A DNA stretch of 64,000 bases from G963662675 sp963662675 (GCA_963662675.2 CAXXHP010000005.1:124001-188000), one strand, 5' to 3'; shown: positions 26,747 to 36,491, counted from the first letter of the stretch. Notes: generated by a model not told the origin, from the letters alone. Numbers and translations are program-made.

Positions 26747-28714
26747 TTAGTTCAACATATTTTGACCTCCGGTAACAGGAACAGCCTGACCTGTTTCATA
26801 TTCCTGCTCAACCACATAAAAAATCGCACGCATCACATCGATTGGTGTACAGCCACGTCCTGCAGGAACCTGCGCTTCATAGAATTTTCGTACATCGTCA
26901 ATGCTTTTTGCTCCTGGCACTTTCCCTGCACGCAAATACTGTACAAACAAGCCATTTTCAGGATCAGCCCAAAGTGGACCATCAAAAAAGTTACCCGGGC
27001 AAATTGAGTTCACCTTAATTCTATGAGGCATTAACTCCATTGCAAACGACTGGGTTAAACCAATTCCACCAAACTTACCACCGGCATATGCAAAGTTTTT
27101 GTTGCTTCCTTTTAATCCAGATTTTGAATTAATTTGAATAACATCGGCAAAATGATCCGGGTTATATTGATTTTGTAGTTTCATGACAGCCGAAGCGTAC
27201 TTTGTACAAATAAAATATGCAGAGTAGTTTACCTTTGTCATTAACTCAAAAGTAGATGGCTCCATTTCATCTAAACCACCAGCACGAAGAATTCCTGCAT
27301 TACTGATGAAGATATCTAACCCACCAAAGTTAATCGCAGTTTCTGCAACTAGATTTTCAACTGATTCAGGACTTGAAACATCGGCTTTTACAAATAAAGC
27401 TTTGTTTTTCCTGCTAACAGCATTCAACTCAACTTCAAACTCTTTTCCTTTTACTTCATTCAAATCTGCAATAACAACGTTTGCACCATGCTCCATCAGT
27501 TCAGCAACAATTCCTGCACCAAAACCTTGAGCTCCACCTGTTACAACAATAATTTTGCGATCAACACGTCCGGCTGTAGCTCCTAAAGAAACTTTTGAAC
27601 GATACTGCTCAACTTCCCAGTTTTCAATAAACTGGATTTGTCTCACCGTCATTGGATGCTGTCCTCCAAAAGATTCAGAAAAACGGGCAATACGACAATG
27701 ATCAGTAATCACGTCATAAAGAATTTCTGCATTCTGAGGATTATCAGCCATTAGCATTACACCTAAGCCTTTTGCCATAATAATTTTTGGCAGCTTGCCT
27801 TTTTCTTTTTGGTAAGCTTCAATTTTTCCCTGAACTGTTTTCAGGAATGCATCAGCATCACCACTATAATCTGCATAAATAAATGCAGAGTTTGCATAAA
27901 CGATTCCATCCGGAGTAAATGGATTTGAGATCGCTTTATATTTTTCTTCAGACAGATAAGAATCAATTAAGCTATTGTTTGCCAAACGTACAGTTTTCAA
28001 CCCGTCAGAGGAAACCATCATCCTAATCGCAGGTACGATTTTTGAAGCATCATTTGAAACCGTGATTGGCTCAATTGCTGGCTCCTCTCCATAAACTGAA
28101 TCCAACTTTGAAATAACTTCAGAATAGACTTTATCAATACCTTCGATTGTGTTAGCGGCAACAAACACACCATGATTTTGGAGAAGAATAATTTCCGGCT
28201 CTTTGCCTTTATCTTCACGGTATTTCAAGATGGCTTTTTCAACCACTTTAAAAAGGATATACCCAGGGTCTTCATATGGAATATAAATCACCTTGTCTCC
28301 AAACAATTCGGCTGTTTTCTCAGCTGCCTGATTACTACACATCAACCCATTCACCTTAGTTGAATGAGTGTGTACGATGTATGAAAAGTCAATCAGATTG
28401 TGCATAGATGTTTCTACAGACGGACGTTGTCCTTTTTCGGGCTCAACACGGCTCTTCATCAAATCAGTTACGATTTCAGCCTCACGCTGAAGCACATCTT
28501 CCGAATAGGTTTTTGTGTTTACCTCATTCAAAATATCCCGGTCTAGTTTCGCGAAACCGGCTTCGCTGATTGTTGCCAGACTATGACCACTGGCCTTAAT
28601 CCACAAATATTTTTCGTTCTTATAAGAAGTGTTACCACCGCCGGCAAGTACATAGTCTTTTTGCTTTCCGTAGGCTTGTGATACTTCAATTAATTCTTTA
28701 ATTCCTTTTTCCAT
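26747..28714 (-). CDS. Class II aldolase / short-chain dehydrogenase fusion
   Basis: Two enzymes in one chain. From the ATG at 28714 it has 655 residues (three more from an in-frame upstream start). The first about 210 residues are a class II (adducin-type) aldolase: AGGGNTSYK, the zinc pair in YIVHTHSTKVNG and the distal His in LQNHGVFVA; these split ketose-1-phosphates. A linker domain follows. From about 400 an SDR domain has TGGAQGFGAG, the YAGGK catalytic Tyr-Lys pair, and VPAGRGCTP with YETGQAVPVTGGQ, which resembles sorbitol-6-phosphate dehydrogenase (SrlD). Relatives handle rhamnulose-1-phosphate and other sugars. It starts 10 nt after the PHP gene's stop. Substrate unknown. Confidence 0.85.
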   Translation of the reverse strand: MEKGIKELIEVSQAYGKQKDYVLAGGGNTSYKNEKYLWIKASGHSLATISEAGFAKLDRDILNEVNTKTYSEDVLQREAEIVTDLMKSRVEPEKGQRPSVETSMHNLIDFSYIVHTHSTKVNGLMCSNQAAEKTAELFGDKVIYIPYEDPGYILFKVVEKAILKYREDKGKEPEIILLQNHGVFVAANTIEGIDKVYSEVISKLDSVYGEEPAIEPITVSNDASKIVPAIRMMVSSDGLKTVRLANNSLIDSYLSEEKYKAISNPFTPDGIVYANSAFIYADYSGDADAFLKTVQGKIEAYQKEKGKLPKIIMAKGLGVMLMADNPQNAEILYDVITDHCRIARFSESFGGQHPMTVRQIQFIENWEVEQYRSKVSLGATAGRVDRKIIVVTGGAQGFGAGIVAELMEHGANVVIADLNEVKGKEFEVELNAVSRKNKALFVKADVSSPESVENLVAETAINFGGLDIFISNAGILRAGGLDEMEPSTFELMTKVNYSAYFICTKYASAVMKLQNQYNPDHFADVIQINSKSGLKGSNKNFAYAGGKFGGIGLTQSFAMELMPHRIKVNSICPGNFFDGPLWADPENGLFVQYLRAGKVPGAKSIDDVRKFYEAQVPAGRGCTPIDVMRAIFYVVEQEYETGQAVPVTGGQNMLN

Positions 28715-28724
28715 ATTAATCAAC

Positions 28725-29957
28725 TTACATTTTTACAAATTTCTTGATCACAGCATCTCCAAGCACAATAAATTCATTGCGAGTTTCGATCTTGGCTTTG
28801 CCTTCTTTGTCAAGATAACCTTCTTCATCTTTTGCAAGCAAATACTGGTGTGCTGCAATGACACAAGCACCCTCATATCCAATTTTTTTCATGTCGCTGC
28901 TCAACGCTTTGCCATCGCCACCAGAAACGGCAATGGGGTCAAGTTGTGGTGTGTTGTGTTCAGTCCCAAAAGTGATCACAAAGCCTTTGTCATTAAAGAA
29001 GTTGACAAATTCCTCCATGATTTTTGGATTGTTACGACTTGGGATTAACTCAAGCGAATACACATTTTTAGAAACCAATTTTTCATAAAGCTTCTCGAAA
29101 TCACCTTCAAAATCGGTAAACTCACCTTTGGGGTTATCAAGCAATACCGGATAACAAGGTATTCCACCAGCCTTAACGATGAACTGAATAACCTGCTCAA
29201 GACTTAAAAATGCTTTGTCATTTTCAGGAACGAATGCACGTCCGCCTGATTTCAAGAGGTTACCCCTAATTTCATTTTCAATGCCAACATAGTCGGTCAT
29301 TGCTGATTTTGCAGCCTTTCCTGAAAATAATTTTTCATAGAAAGCTTTTTGCTCTGCTTCTGTGGCAAACTTTTCACTTACCATTTCCCTAAGAGCTTTG
29401 GCGATATGCCTTTCGCGAAGTAAGTTCTTAGCATACTTCTTCATCATAGACTTATAACAGAAAGAAAATCCAGCACCAATTTCTTCTAAAAGCACATTCA
29501 ACTTTTCAACCATCTGTGCGGTTTGCTGGTTGCTTTCTTCCTGAATACCTAATAATTGTTCTATCATTTCGGCATTCATTAATACTGGGTATTTCAGTCC
29601 TTTTCCACTAAAATAAGTTCTCCCAGGATTATTTGGGTCATTTACCCGAATACCGTCTGCCTGCAAATCTTTTTGCAAGGACATAAATTCAATATTAAAA
29701 AGAGGAAAAATATGATACTCTTTCGCTAGATCATTAAACTCATCGTAACCATCAGTTGTATAGAAATCATTAATTCCCAATACTTTTACACCCTCTTTTT
29801 TTGCCATTGCAAGGGCTTGTCTGATTTCTGAAAAAGCACTAAATGAAAAAGGTGTATGGAAATGTCCATTCACATGAAGGACTTCGTCATCTGATCCGGA
29901 AAGAACAGACTGGAATTTCTCAGTCCCGGTATATTTTACAAAAATAGATTCACTCAT
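28725..29957 (-). CDS. PHP-domain protein with altered metal site
   Basis: Probable metal-dependent phosphoesterase-like protein. From the ATG at 29957 it has 410 residues; an upstream in-frame start would add a Cys/Phe-rich stretch that does not look native. PHP motif I is VNGHFHTPFS (His32, His34). Motif II, normally DH, reads LGINDFYTTDGYDEF, so a ligand His is Phe. A Glu lies in FNIEFMS, and the C-terminal motif is FGTEHNTP. A middle segment of about 150 residues has no known match to me. It is the first gene of the unit with the aldolase/SDR fusion and lies just after the terminator of the E1 gene. No catalytic role can be assigned. Confidence 0.65.
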   Translation of the reverse strand: MSESIFVKYTGTEKFQSVLSGSDDEVLHVNGHFHTPFSFSAFSEIRQALAMAKKEGVKVLGINDFYTTDGYDEFNDLAKEYHIFPLFNIEFMSLQKDLQADGIRVNDPNNPGRTYFSGKGLKYPVLMNAEMIEQLLGIQEESNQQTAQMVEKLNVLLEEIGAGFSFCYKSMMKKYAKNLLRERHIAKALREMVSEKFATEAEQKAFYEKLFSGKAAKSAMTDYVGIENEIRGNLLKSGGRAFVPENDKAFLSLEQVIQFIVKAGGIPCYPVLLDNPKGEFTDFEGDFEKLYEKLVSKNVYSLELIPSRNNPKIMEEFVNFFNDKGFVITFGTEHNTPQLDPIAVSGGDGKALSSDMKKIGYEGACVIAAHQYLLAKDEEGYLDKEGKAKIETRNEFIVLGDAVIKKFVKM

Positions 29958-30032
29958 AGGTTTTGAATATTTATTGATGTGACAAAAAAAATGATAGGTC
30001 ATCAATTCCTTAGTCCCATAGAGTTTAAAAAG

Positions 30033-30072
30033 AAAAAAAAGCCCTGTTACAAAGGTGGCAAGCAGGGCTTTT
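30033..30072 (-). terminator. Rho-independent terminator after the E1 gene
   Basis: On the minus strand, a stem of AAAAGCCCTG with CAGGGCTTTT (arms 30063-30072 and 30037-30046), a 16 nt loop, then a T run at 30040-30033. It separates the 2-oxoacid dehydrogenase genes from the PHP-aldolase unit. Confidence 0.88.
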
Positions 30073-30094
30073 AAACCTATGGAAAAAGAAAAAA

Positions 30095-32563
30095 CTAAAT
30101 TCCTAATTTATTTCTACGAACTTGTTCTGGTTCAGTAAAATTATTCTTAACCACATGTCCTTTTAATGGAACAATTTTCTCGTGAATGGCATCAATAAAC
30201 CACTCAGCTTGTGGGAAGAAATATTCTTCAAGTTCATAGGCAGGAGTTATCCAGTTACGGGATCCTACAACTACCGGAGGAGCATCTAATTCATCAAATG
30301 CAAGCTCAGTAATATTCGAAGCCAATTCACGCATGAATGAACCACGTGAAGATGCATCTCCTGAAATGATAATACGACCTGTCTTTTTCAATGATTCAAT
30401 AACAGGTTCATAGTTAAATGGCACTAAAGAACGTGCATCAATAACCTCTGCACTCATACCATATTTTTCCTGAAGAATATCAGCAGCTTCCAGTGCACGA
30501 TAAAGTGTTGCACCGATAGTTAAAATAGTAACATCAGTACCTTCACGTTTTACATCAGGCTCCCCGAAAGGTATTTCATAGTATCCTTCTGGAACACCAC
30601 CTTCATGAAATTGCTCACCAATATCATAAAGTCTTTGGCTTTCAAAAAAGATAACTGGGTCAGTTCCCTGAAGAGCTGTGTTCATTAATCCTTTTGCATC
30701 ATATGGAGTAACAGGGAAAACAACTTTCAATCCAGGAATGTGAGCTGGCAATGCAGTCCAATCCTGTGAGTGTTGTGCACCGTATTTAGAACCTACTGAC
30801 ACACGAAGTACGATAGGCATTTTAATTACGTTACCACTCATCGCTTGCCATTTTGGCATTTGATTGAATACCTCATCACCTGCACGTCCCAAGAAGTCAC
30901 AATACATGATCTCAGGGATAACACGACCACCACACATTGCATAACCAATTGCAGTACCTACGATTGAGGCTTCAGCAATAGGTGAGTTGAATAAACGGTG
31001 ATATGGAAGTGCTTCAGTTAACCCGCGGTAAACCGCAAAAGCACCACCCCAGTCACGGTTTTCTTCACCGTAAGCAATTAATGTTGGGTCTTTATAGAAA
31101 CGGTCAACGATAGCTTCAAACAAGCCATCACGCAGACCATATTGTTTAATTTTAGAGAATGGTTTGCCATCTTTATCAAAAGCAAAACGTTCTTTTTTCT
31201 CCAATTGTTTTACACGTGGATTCTCTTCCATTGGATGATTAACATCAGGAGTCCGATCTTCCATTTTATCGACAGAACTACTAGAGAACATCATCTCTCC
31301 AAGTAATTCAGGATATTTTTCAACGTCCATCAATGGAGAAACTTCATCATCAATTGAAAGCTTCACTCCCCAAGAAATTAACTCAGTTGTATTTGCTTTG
31401 ATCGTATCAAGTTGTGCTTCTGTAGCAACACCCGATTTTATCAATTCTTTACCAAACCAAACAATAGAATCATTTTCTTGCCATGCTTCTACTTCTTCTT
31501 TTGAACGATAAGAAGATGCATCGGATGGAGAGTGTCCACTATAACGATAAGTCAAAATATCTAACAATACCGGCCCACGTTTTTCTTCAATTATTTTACG
31601 TTTGCGCTTGTATGCATCAATCACCGCTAATGGATTATAACCATCAACACGTTCAGCGTGCATTTGATCTCTGTTAACACCTGCACCAATACGAGCAGCA
31701 ACATCATAACCCATAGTTTCACCACAAGTTTGTCCACCCATACCATATTGGTTGTTCATGATGTTAATGATCAATGGCAAGCCACCTTTCATATCACCTT
31801 CCCACAACTCATTGAACTGGTCCATCGTTGCAAATGACAAGCCTTCCCAAACAGGACCACAAGCCACTGAAGCATCACCAATGTTCGCAACGACGATACC
31901 ATCTTTGCGATTTACTTTTTTATAAAGAGCTGCACCAACGGCAATATCTCCTGAACCACCAACGATGGCGTTATTTGGATAAACACCAAATGGTGTGAAG
32001 AAAGCGTGCATTGAACCACCTAGGCCTCGATTAAAACCTGTTTCGCGAGCAAAAACTTCGGCCAATGTTCCATAAATCAAGAAACGAACTGCCAATTCTT
32101 TAACAGTACCTTTGAAGTTCGCTTTTACAGGAGCAAAAGTTTTGCCATCAAAATGGTTTTCCATGACCTGAGTCAATTGTTCATCGCTCAGTTTACTAAT
32201 AGCCGATAACCCTTTTGCTAAAATCTCACCATGAGAGCGGTGTGATCCAAAGATAAAGTCTTCAGCATCCAATGTATATGCCATACCTACCGCAGCGGCT
32301 TCCTGTCCGATAGACAAGTGAGCTGGTCCAGGATGGTTATATGCAATATCATTGTATTCACCTTTGGTTTTAATATCGTTAAGCATGGTTTCAAACTCAC
32401 GAATAACAACCATATCATTGTAAATACGAAGGAAATCTTCATTTGAGAAATTAGCTTTCTCATCCTCAACACTTTTCTGGTATTGATTCACAGGAATGGG
32501 GGAAAATTTCACTTCCCCAGGCTTCCTGAGTTCTTTTGGATCTATAAATTGATTTTTTGGCAT
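30095..32563 (-). CDS. 2-oxoacid dehydrogenase E1, alpha and beta fused
   Basis: Thiamine diphosphate-dependent decarboxylase that feeds the E2 lipoyl arm. It has 822 residues, alpha part about 1-445 and beta part about 465-822, two subunits in most systems. The alpha part has GSHRSHGEILAKG (active-site His), GLGGSMHAFF, and the ThDP motif GDASVACGP to MNNQYGMGG. The beta part has GEENRDWGGAFAVY and FNSPIAEASIVGTAIGYA. Fused E1s are common in Bacteroidota. It is third in the minus-strand run after E2 and E3. Pyruvate, branched-chain or acetoin-type substrates cannot be separated by eye. Confidence 0.88.
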   Translation of the reverse strand: MPKNQFIDPKELRKPGEVKFSPIPVNQYQKSVEDEKANFSNEDFLRIYNDMVVIREFETMLNDIKTKGEYNDIAYNHPGPAHLSIGQEAAAVGMAYTLDAEDFIFGSHRSHGEILAKGLSAISKLSDEQLTQVMENHFDGKTFAPVKANFKGTVKELAVRFLIYGTLAEVFARETGFNRGLGGSMHAFFTPFGVYPNNAIVGGSGDIAVGAALYKKVNRKDGIVVANIGDASVACGPVWEGLSFATMDQFNELWEGDMKGGLPLIINIMNNQYGMGGQTCGETMGYDVAARIGAGVNRDQMHAERVDGYNPLAVIDAYKRKRKIIEEKRGPVLLDILTYRYSGHSPSDASSYRSKEEVEAWQENDSIVWFGKELIKSGVATEAQLDTIKANTTELISWGVKLSIDDEVSPLMDVEKYPELLGEMMFSSSSVDKMEDRTPDVNHPMEENPRVKQLEKKERFAFDKDGKPFSKIKQYGLRDGLFEAIVDRFYKDPTLIAYGEENRDWGGAFAVYRGLTEALPYHRLFNSPIAEASIVGTAIGYAMCGGRVIPEIMYCDFLGRAGDEVFNQMPKWQAMSGNVIKMPIVLRVSVGSKYGAQHSQDWTALPAHIPGLKVVFPVTPYDAKGLMNTALQGTDPVIFFESQRLYDIGEQFHEGGVPEGYYEIPFGEPDVKREGTDVTILTIGATLYRALEAADILQEKYGMSAEVIDARSLVPFNYEPVIESLKKTGRIIISGDASSRGSFMRELASNITELAFDELDAPPVVVGSRNWITPAYELEEYFFPQAEWFIDAIHEKIVPLKGHVVKNNFTEPEQVRRNKLGI

Positions 32564-32601
32564 CTTATATAAGAATAAATATTAAACAAAAAATATTAGT
32601 T

Positions 32602-32628
32602 CATCCTTCCATTTAAGAATGACGGATG
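32602..32628. repeat. Short imperfect hairpin between E3 and E1 genes
   Basis: CATCC and GGATG close an inner CATT/AATG stem with a 4 nt loop and an internal loop. The minus strand reads like a worn copy of the REP-like element at 26666. It may be an RNA stability element or a remnant. Confidence 0.3.
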
Positions 32629-32630
32629 TA

Positions 32631-33989
32631 TTAAAATTGAAAAATAGTTTCTTTAATAATCTCACTAACTGTTGGGTGAGGGAACACTATTTCTTCCACA
32701 TCTTGAACACGTAATTGAGCTTCAATTAATGCGCATGCACCCCAAATCATTTCAGAGCAAGCACCACCGACGATATGAATACCAAGTATTTCTTTATACT
32801 TCTTACCCACTACAACTTTGCAGAAACCATCTTTGCCTTCATTCTCAGCAATAAAACGTCCCGCATAAGCCATAGGCAGTTTTTTAACTTCAACCTCAAT
32901 GCCTTTTGCTTTGGCTGCAGATTCTGTCAAACCAACACCTGCAGTTTCAGGATGAGTATACACTACGCCGGGAATGGCATTGTAGCGCATCACGTCTTTG
33001 CGACCAAGGATATGATTAATTGCAACTTCTCCCTCACGACTTGCTGTATGTGCTAATAATGAGAATCCTGTAATATCCCCGGCTGCATAAACATTAGGGA
33101 TATTTGTACGACAATATTGATCGATTTTTACTCCCCGAGGAGAAAATTCAACACCAATATTCTCCAGTCCCAACCCTGCTACATTTGGACGGCGACCAAC
33201 TGAAAGCAAAACTTCTTCACCTATTACTGAAAGTGATTTTCCGTCTTTCTCAAAAATTACTTCTTTGCCTTTAAGCTCGGTAACTTTTGCATTCAAGTGG
33301 TAATCAATTCCACGATTAGTAAACTCCTTGCGGATAAATGCTGCAATTTCTTCATCAACTCCTGTTAATATTTCAGGTAACATTTCAATCACAGTAACTT
33401 TTGTACCCAAGGCATTAAAGAAATCGGCAAACTCAGTCCCAATTACTCCACCACCAATAATTACTAAACTTTTTGGCAGCTCTTTAAGCTGAAGGATTTC
33501 ACGATTAGTAAGCACCTGATCTTTGTCCAGTCCTGGGATTGGGGGTACAGCTGCTTCCGAACCGGTACAAACCAACAAGCGTGTTGCCTGATAATCTTTA
33601 CCATCAGCGGTAATCGTAATTACGTCAGCACGTTTTTCCTTAACAACAGCTTCGGCCATGACTACTTTAGCCTTAGCATGTTTCATTTTGCCGCCAACAC
33701 CGGAAACCAGTTTCCTGACAACCTTGTCTTTGCGAGCCATGATCTTTTTAAAATCGAAACTCACTTCTTGAACCTGAATGCCATATTTTCCTGCTTCATG
33801 TGCATATTCCAGCACTTTCGCAGAATTCAAAAGCGTTTTAGTTGGGATGCATCCTTCATTCAGACACACCCCTCCCAAAGCTCTTTTGTCGAAGATAACC
33901 ACACTTAAGCCTTTTGCCCCGGCACGTTCTGCCGCGACATAACCCGCAGGGCCACCTCCTAAAATTGCTATATCGAACTTGCTACTCAT
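32631..33989 (-). CDS. lpdA: Dihydrolipoyl dehydrogenase (E3)
   Basis: Flavoprotein that reoxidises the lipoyl group and makes NADH. It has 452 residues. FAD motif ILGGGPAGYVAAERAG (8-23), redox disulfide GGVCLNEGCIPTK (about 40-52), NAD motif VIIGGGVIGTEFADF, second FAD motif NVYAAGDITG, and the C-terminal His-Glu pair in FPHPTVSEII are all present. It follows E2 after 4 nt. Confidence 0.94.
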   Translation of the reverse strand: MSSKFDIAILGGGPAGYVAAERAGAKGLSVVIFDKRALGGVCLNEGCIPTKTLLNSAKVLEYAHEAGKYGIQVQEVSFDFKKIMARKDKVVRKLVSGVGGKMKHAKAKVVMAEAVVKEKRADVITITADGKDYQATRLLVCTGSEAAVPPIPGLDKDQVLTNREILQLKELPKSLVIIGGGVIGTEFADFFNALGTKVTVIEMLPEILTGVDEEIAAFIRKEFTNRGIDYHLNAKVTELKGKEVIFEKDGKSLSVIGEEVLLSVGRRPNVAGLGLENIGVEFSPRGVKIDQYCRTNIPNVYAAGDITGFSLLAHTASREGEVAINHILGRKDVMRYNAIPGVVYTHPETAGVGLTESAAKAKGIEVEVKKLPMAYAGRFIAENEGKDGFCKVVVGKKYKEILGIHIVGGACSEMIWGACALIEAQLRVQDVEEIVFPHPTVSEIIKETIFQF

Positions 33990-33993
33990 GATC

Positions 33994-35328
33994 TTAAATA
34001 CTAATGTTTTCTATTTGGTCTTTAATCTCTTTCAGGAAAAGGGTTGCTTCACCACCATCTAATGCCTGATGATCGTATGTTAACGAAAGCCCCATCATAG
34101 GAACGAAGCCATAAACGCCATCACCAAGATCTTTCGGACGGGGTACAATTGTACAAACGCCAAGAATTGCTGTTTGTGGTAAGTTTATAACCGGCGTAAA
34201 CATTTCTACACCGTAGTTTCCCAAATTTGAAACCGTAAAACTAGCAGCTTCGGGCTTCAACAATTCAGGATCAACATTCCCTTTACGACATTGACCCGCA
34301 ACTGTAGACAATTGACTAGAAAGTCCTTCAATTGAAAGATCGTCGGCATTCTTTACTGCTGGCACCATCAATCCACGTTCGGTATCCACGGCTAATCCAA
34401 GATGCACTTTCTTAAACCAGCGCATACTATCGCCAATAAAATGAGTGTTAACTTGTGGGTATTTCTTCAACGCTCTAATTACAGCAAAGCAGACTAAATC
34501 GTTGATGGTAATATTTTGAGAAACCTCTCCAGTTTCTAATTTTTTCTTGAATGTTTTACGCAGTGCCATAATCTGACGTGCATCAGCACTCATATGGTGA
34601 GTTAACTGAGCTGAATTTTGCAATGACTGGTGCATGGCTTTTGCAATTAACTTGCGGATATTTGAAAGTTTTTTCACTTCAAAATCATCACCATATACAG
34701 GATTGTAATTTACAAGATCACTAGCACTAACTCTACCTCCCAAGCCTGTTGCATCCTTGGACACAGGAGCTAGACCCTCAACCGCTGCTTTTTCTTGAGC
34801 CAGAGGAGTCATTTTAGGTAACGTTTCTGACGCTGCATCAATATCCTGAGCAATAATACGTCCATGAGGACCACTGCCTTGAATCTGCTCATATGCAACA
34901 CCTAATTTCTCAGCCATCACTTTTGCACGAGGAGAAATTTTAGCATCGCCATCTTGCTTCTCAACTAAAACCACCTCTTTTTTCACTTCAGCAGGAATAG
35001 CTTCAACAACAGCGGTAGAAGGAGCAGCTGCATCTTCTTTGTCAGCGGAAGCACTTCCACCACCCGGACGAAACTCTTCAACGCTTTCTCCACTTTTACC
35101 AATAGCAGCGACATTGGTCAAAACAGGGACCTCATCCCCTTCTTCAAAGAAGATAGCCAACAATTCACCATCTTCTTGCGCTTCTTCTTCAAAAGAAGCT
35201 TTGTCAGTCTCATAAGTAAAAAGAACATCTCCTACTTTTACCTGATCTCCAACCTTCTTGCTCCATTCACCTATAATACAGGTCTCAACAGACTGCCCTT
35301 GTCTGGGCAAAATTACTGGAATAGCCAT
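33994..35328 (-). CDS. 2-oxoacid dehydrogenase E2 (lipoamide acyltransferase)
   Basis: Core acyltransferase of the complex. From the ATG at 35328 it has 444 residues, starting MAIPVILPRQGQSVETCIIGEW, a proper lipoyl-domain start; the longer frame adds 12 unlikely residues. The lipoyl lysine is in YETDKASFEEE (about 43). An Ala/Pro/Glu linker follows, then the E3-binding motif ISPRAKVMAEKLGV with GSGPHGRIIAQDI. The catalytic domain ends with DHQALDGGEA (His and Asp of the active site). It is the promoter-proximal gene opposite the GntR regulator, which probably controls it. Confidence 0.9.
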   Translation of the reverse strand: MAIPVILPRQGQSVETCIIGEWSKKVGDQVKVGDVLFTYETDKASFEEEAQEDGELLAIFFEEGDEVPVLTNVAAIGKSGESVEEFRPGGGSASADKEDAAAPSTAVVEAIPAEVKKEVVLVEKQDGDAKISPRAKVMAEKLGVAYEQIQGSGPHGRIIAQDIDAASETLPKMTPLAQEKAAVEGLAPVSKDATGLGGRVSASDLVNYNPVYGDDFEVKKLSNIRKLIAKAMHQSLQNSAQLTHHMSADARQIMALRKTFKKKLETGEVSQNITINDLVCFAVIRALKKYPQVNTHFIGDSMRWFKKVHLGLAVDTERGLMVPAVKNADDLSIEGLSSQLSTVAGQCRKGNVDPELLKPEAASFTVSNLGNYGVEMFTPVINLPQTAILGVCTIVPRPKDLGDGVYGFVPMMGLSLTYDHQALDGGEATLFLKEIKDQIENISI

Positions 35329-35443
35329 ATATACTATATTTTCACTTGTTAATACAACACGCAATAGTTAATTTACACAAAAAACGCACACAACGCAGAT
35401 TACATGCACATTTAAAAATCACGGGGCGTAAATCTAAGTTTTT

Positions 35444-35463
35444 TAACTTGTACCAACAAGTAT
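35444..35463. promoter_or_regulatory. Candidate GntR operator
   Basis: ACTTGT (35446-35451) and ACAAGT (35456-35461) form an inverted repeat with a 4 nt centre. It resembles the ATACTTGTATACAAGTAT operator of B. subtilis GntR. It sits just upstream of the regulator's promoter and overlaps a -7-like TATACTTG on the minus strand (35464-35457) facing E2. Confidence 0.5.
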
Positions 35464-35464
35464 A

Positions 35465-35496
35465 TTGCAGGCATTAATAATTTTTTCTTACTTTTG
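35465..35496 (+). promoter_or_regulatory. Promoter of the GntR regulator
   Basis: TTG at 35465-35467, 21 nt, then TACTTTTG at 35489-35496. The expected start near 35503 lies 21 nt before the GTG codon at 35524. Confidence 0.55.
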
Positions 35497-35523
35497 TTGA
35501 CAATTTAATAACATTATTCAGCC

Positions 35524-36231
35524 GTGAACAAAATACCACAATACAGAAAGCTCTACGAAATACTACGCTACCATATCATTTCAGGCGTTTATGAAGAAGG
35601 CAGCTTACTCCCTTCTGAGAACGAATTATGCGCAGTACACAAACTAACCAGGCCAACCGTCCGGCATTCTCTGGAAGACCTTGTCAAAGATGGCTTTATA
35701 ATAAAAAAACAAGGCAAAGGGAGTATTGTTAGAAAACCCCCTCAGGACATCGGTATTCTTTCCATATCAGGCACATCATCTGCCATAGGAAAGCAATACC
35801 TCCAAACACAAATTTTACAAAAGCCACAGATTTCGCCATGGCCGGAATTGTTCCATTTTGACCTTTCTGATCTAGAAAAGGACCTTGGCTGCATATATAT
35901 GGAAAGGCTTCGCTTCGTTAACTCACAGCCTGTATTTTATGACATCAATCACATTCCAAACATAAATCTGCCTAGATTTACAAGCAGAACCTTTGAAGAC
36001 AAATCGTTATTCGACATTTTACGGTCGAACTATCAAATTGAAGTAAAAGGAGGACAGCAAAAATTAAGAGCCACAAAGGCAGATGAGAAAATTGGCAAAC
36101 TTTTAAATATTAGAAAAGGTGACCCGGTACTATACGTTGAACGTAAACTTTTCACTAATCGGGAAGGCTTTAATATTTACTCAACCATCTATTTCAACTC
36201 AGAAAAGCATGCCATATATGGGAGCTTTTAA
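35524..36231 (+). CDS. GntR-family regulator with UTRA ligand domain
   Basis: Transcription factor of the HutC subfamily. It has 235 residues, starting at GTG because no ATG fits and the promoter lies just upstream. The winged helix spans about 1-70 (LYEILRYHIISGVYEEGSLLPSENEL, then LTRPTVRHSLEDLVKDGFI and QGKGSIV). The UTRA domain follows (about 90-232), with YMERLRFVNSQPVFYDINHI and PVLYVERKLFTNREGF. It faces away from the E2-E3-E1 genes, the usual arrangement for a local repressor; a sugar phosphate or related acid may be the effector. Confidence 0.88.
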   Translation: MNKIPQYRKLYEILRYHIISGVYEEGSLLPSENELCAVHKLTRPTVRHSLEDLVKDGFIIKKQGKGSIVRKPPQDIGILSISGTSSAIGKQYLQTQILQKPQISPWPELFHFDLSDLEKDLGCIYMERLRFVNSQPVFYDINHIPNINLPRFTSRTFEDKSLFDILRSNYQIEVKGGQQKLRATKADEKIGKLLNIRKGDPVLYVERKLFTNREGFNIYSTIYFNSEKHAIYGSF

Positions 36232-36491
36232 GATTAGAAGCGTGTTTGAAAAGCGATACAGAAAGGTGCTTATCAGAGTAAATCATCGCACTAAACGACA
36301 CCTTTTCGTTCAATAATAAACATGCCAAGTAGCATGGTTACAACCTAACACAACGGATCAGAAATCCATTTTTAGCTATGTTCAATTATCGTGAATATTC
36401 ATTCATGTGCATTGAATTGTGCTTAAAATTCAGATAAAATTTTTCATCTTTGTCACTCGATAACAAACTGTTTTAAGAAATATATCGCAAC

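Noticed and set aside
36262..36306. AAAGGTG...CACCTTT pairing between the GntR gene and lysC
   Set aside because: The loop is about 30 nt and the T run is short, so it is weak as a terminator.
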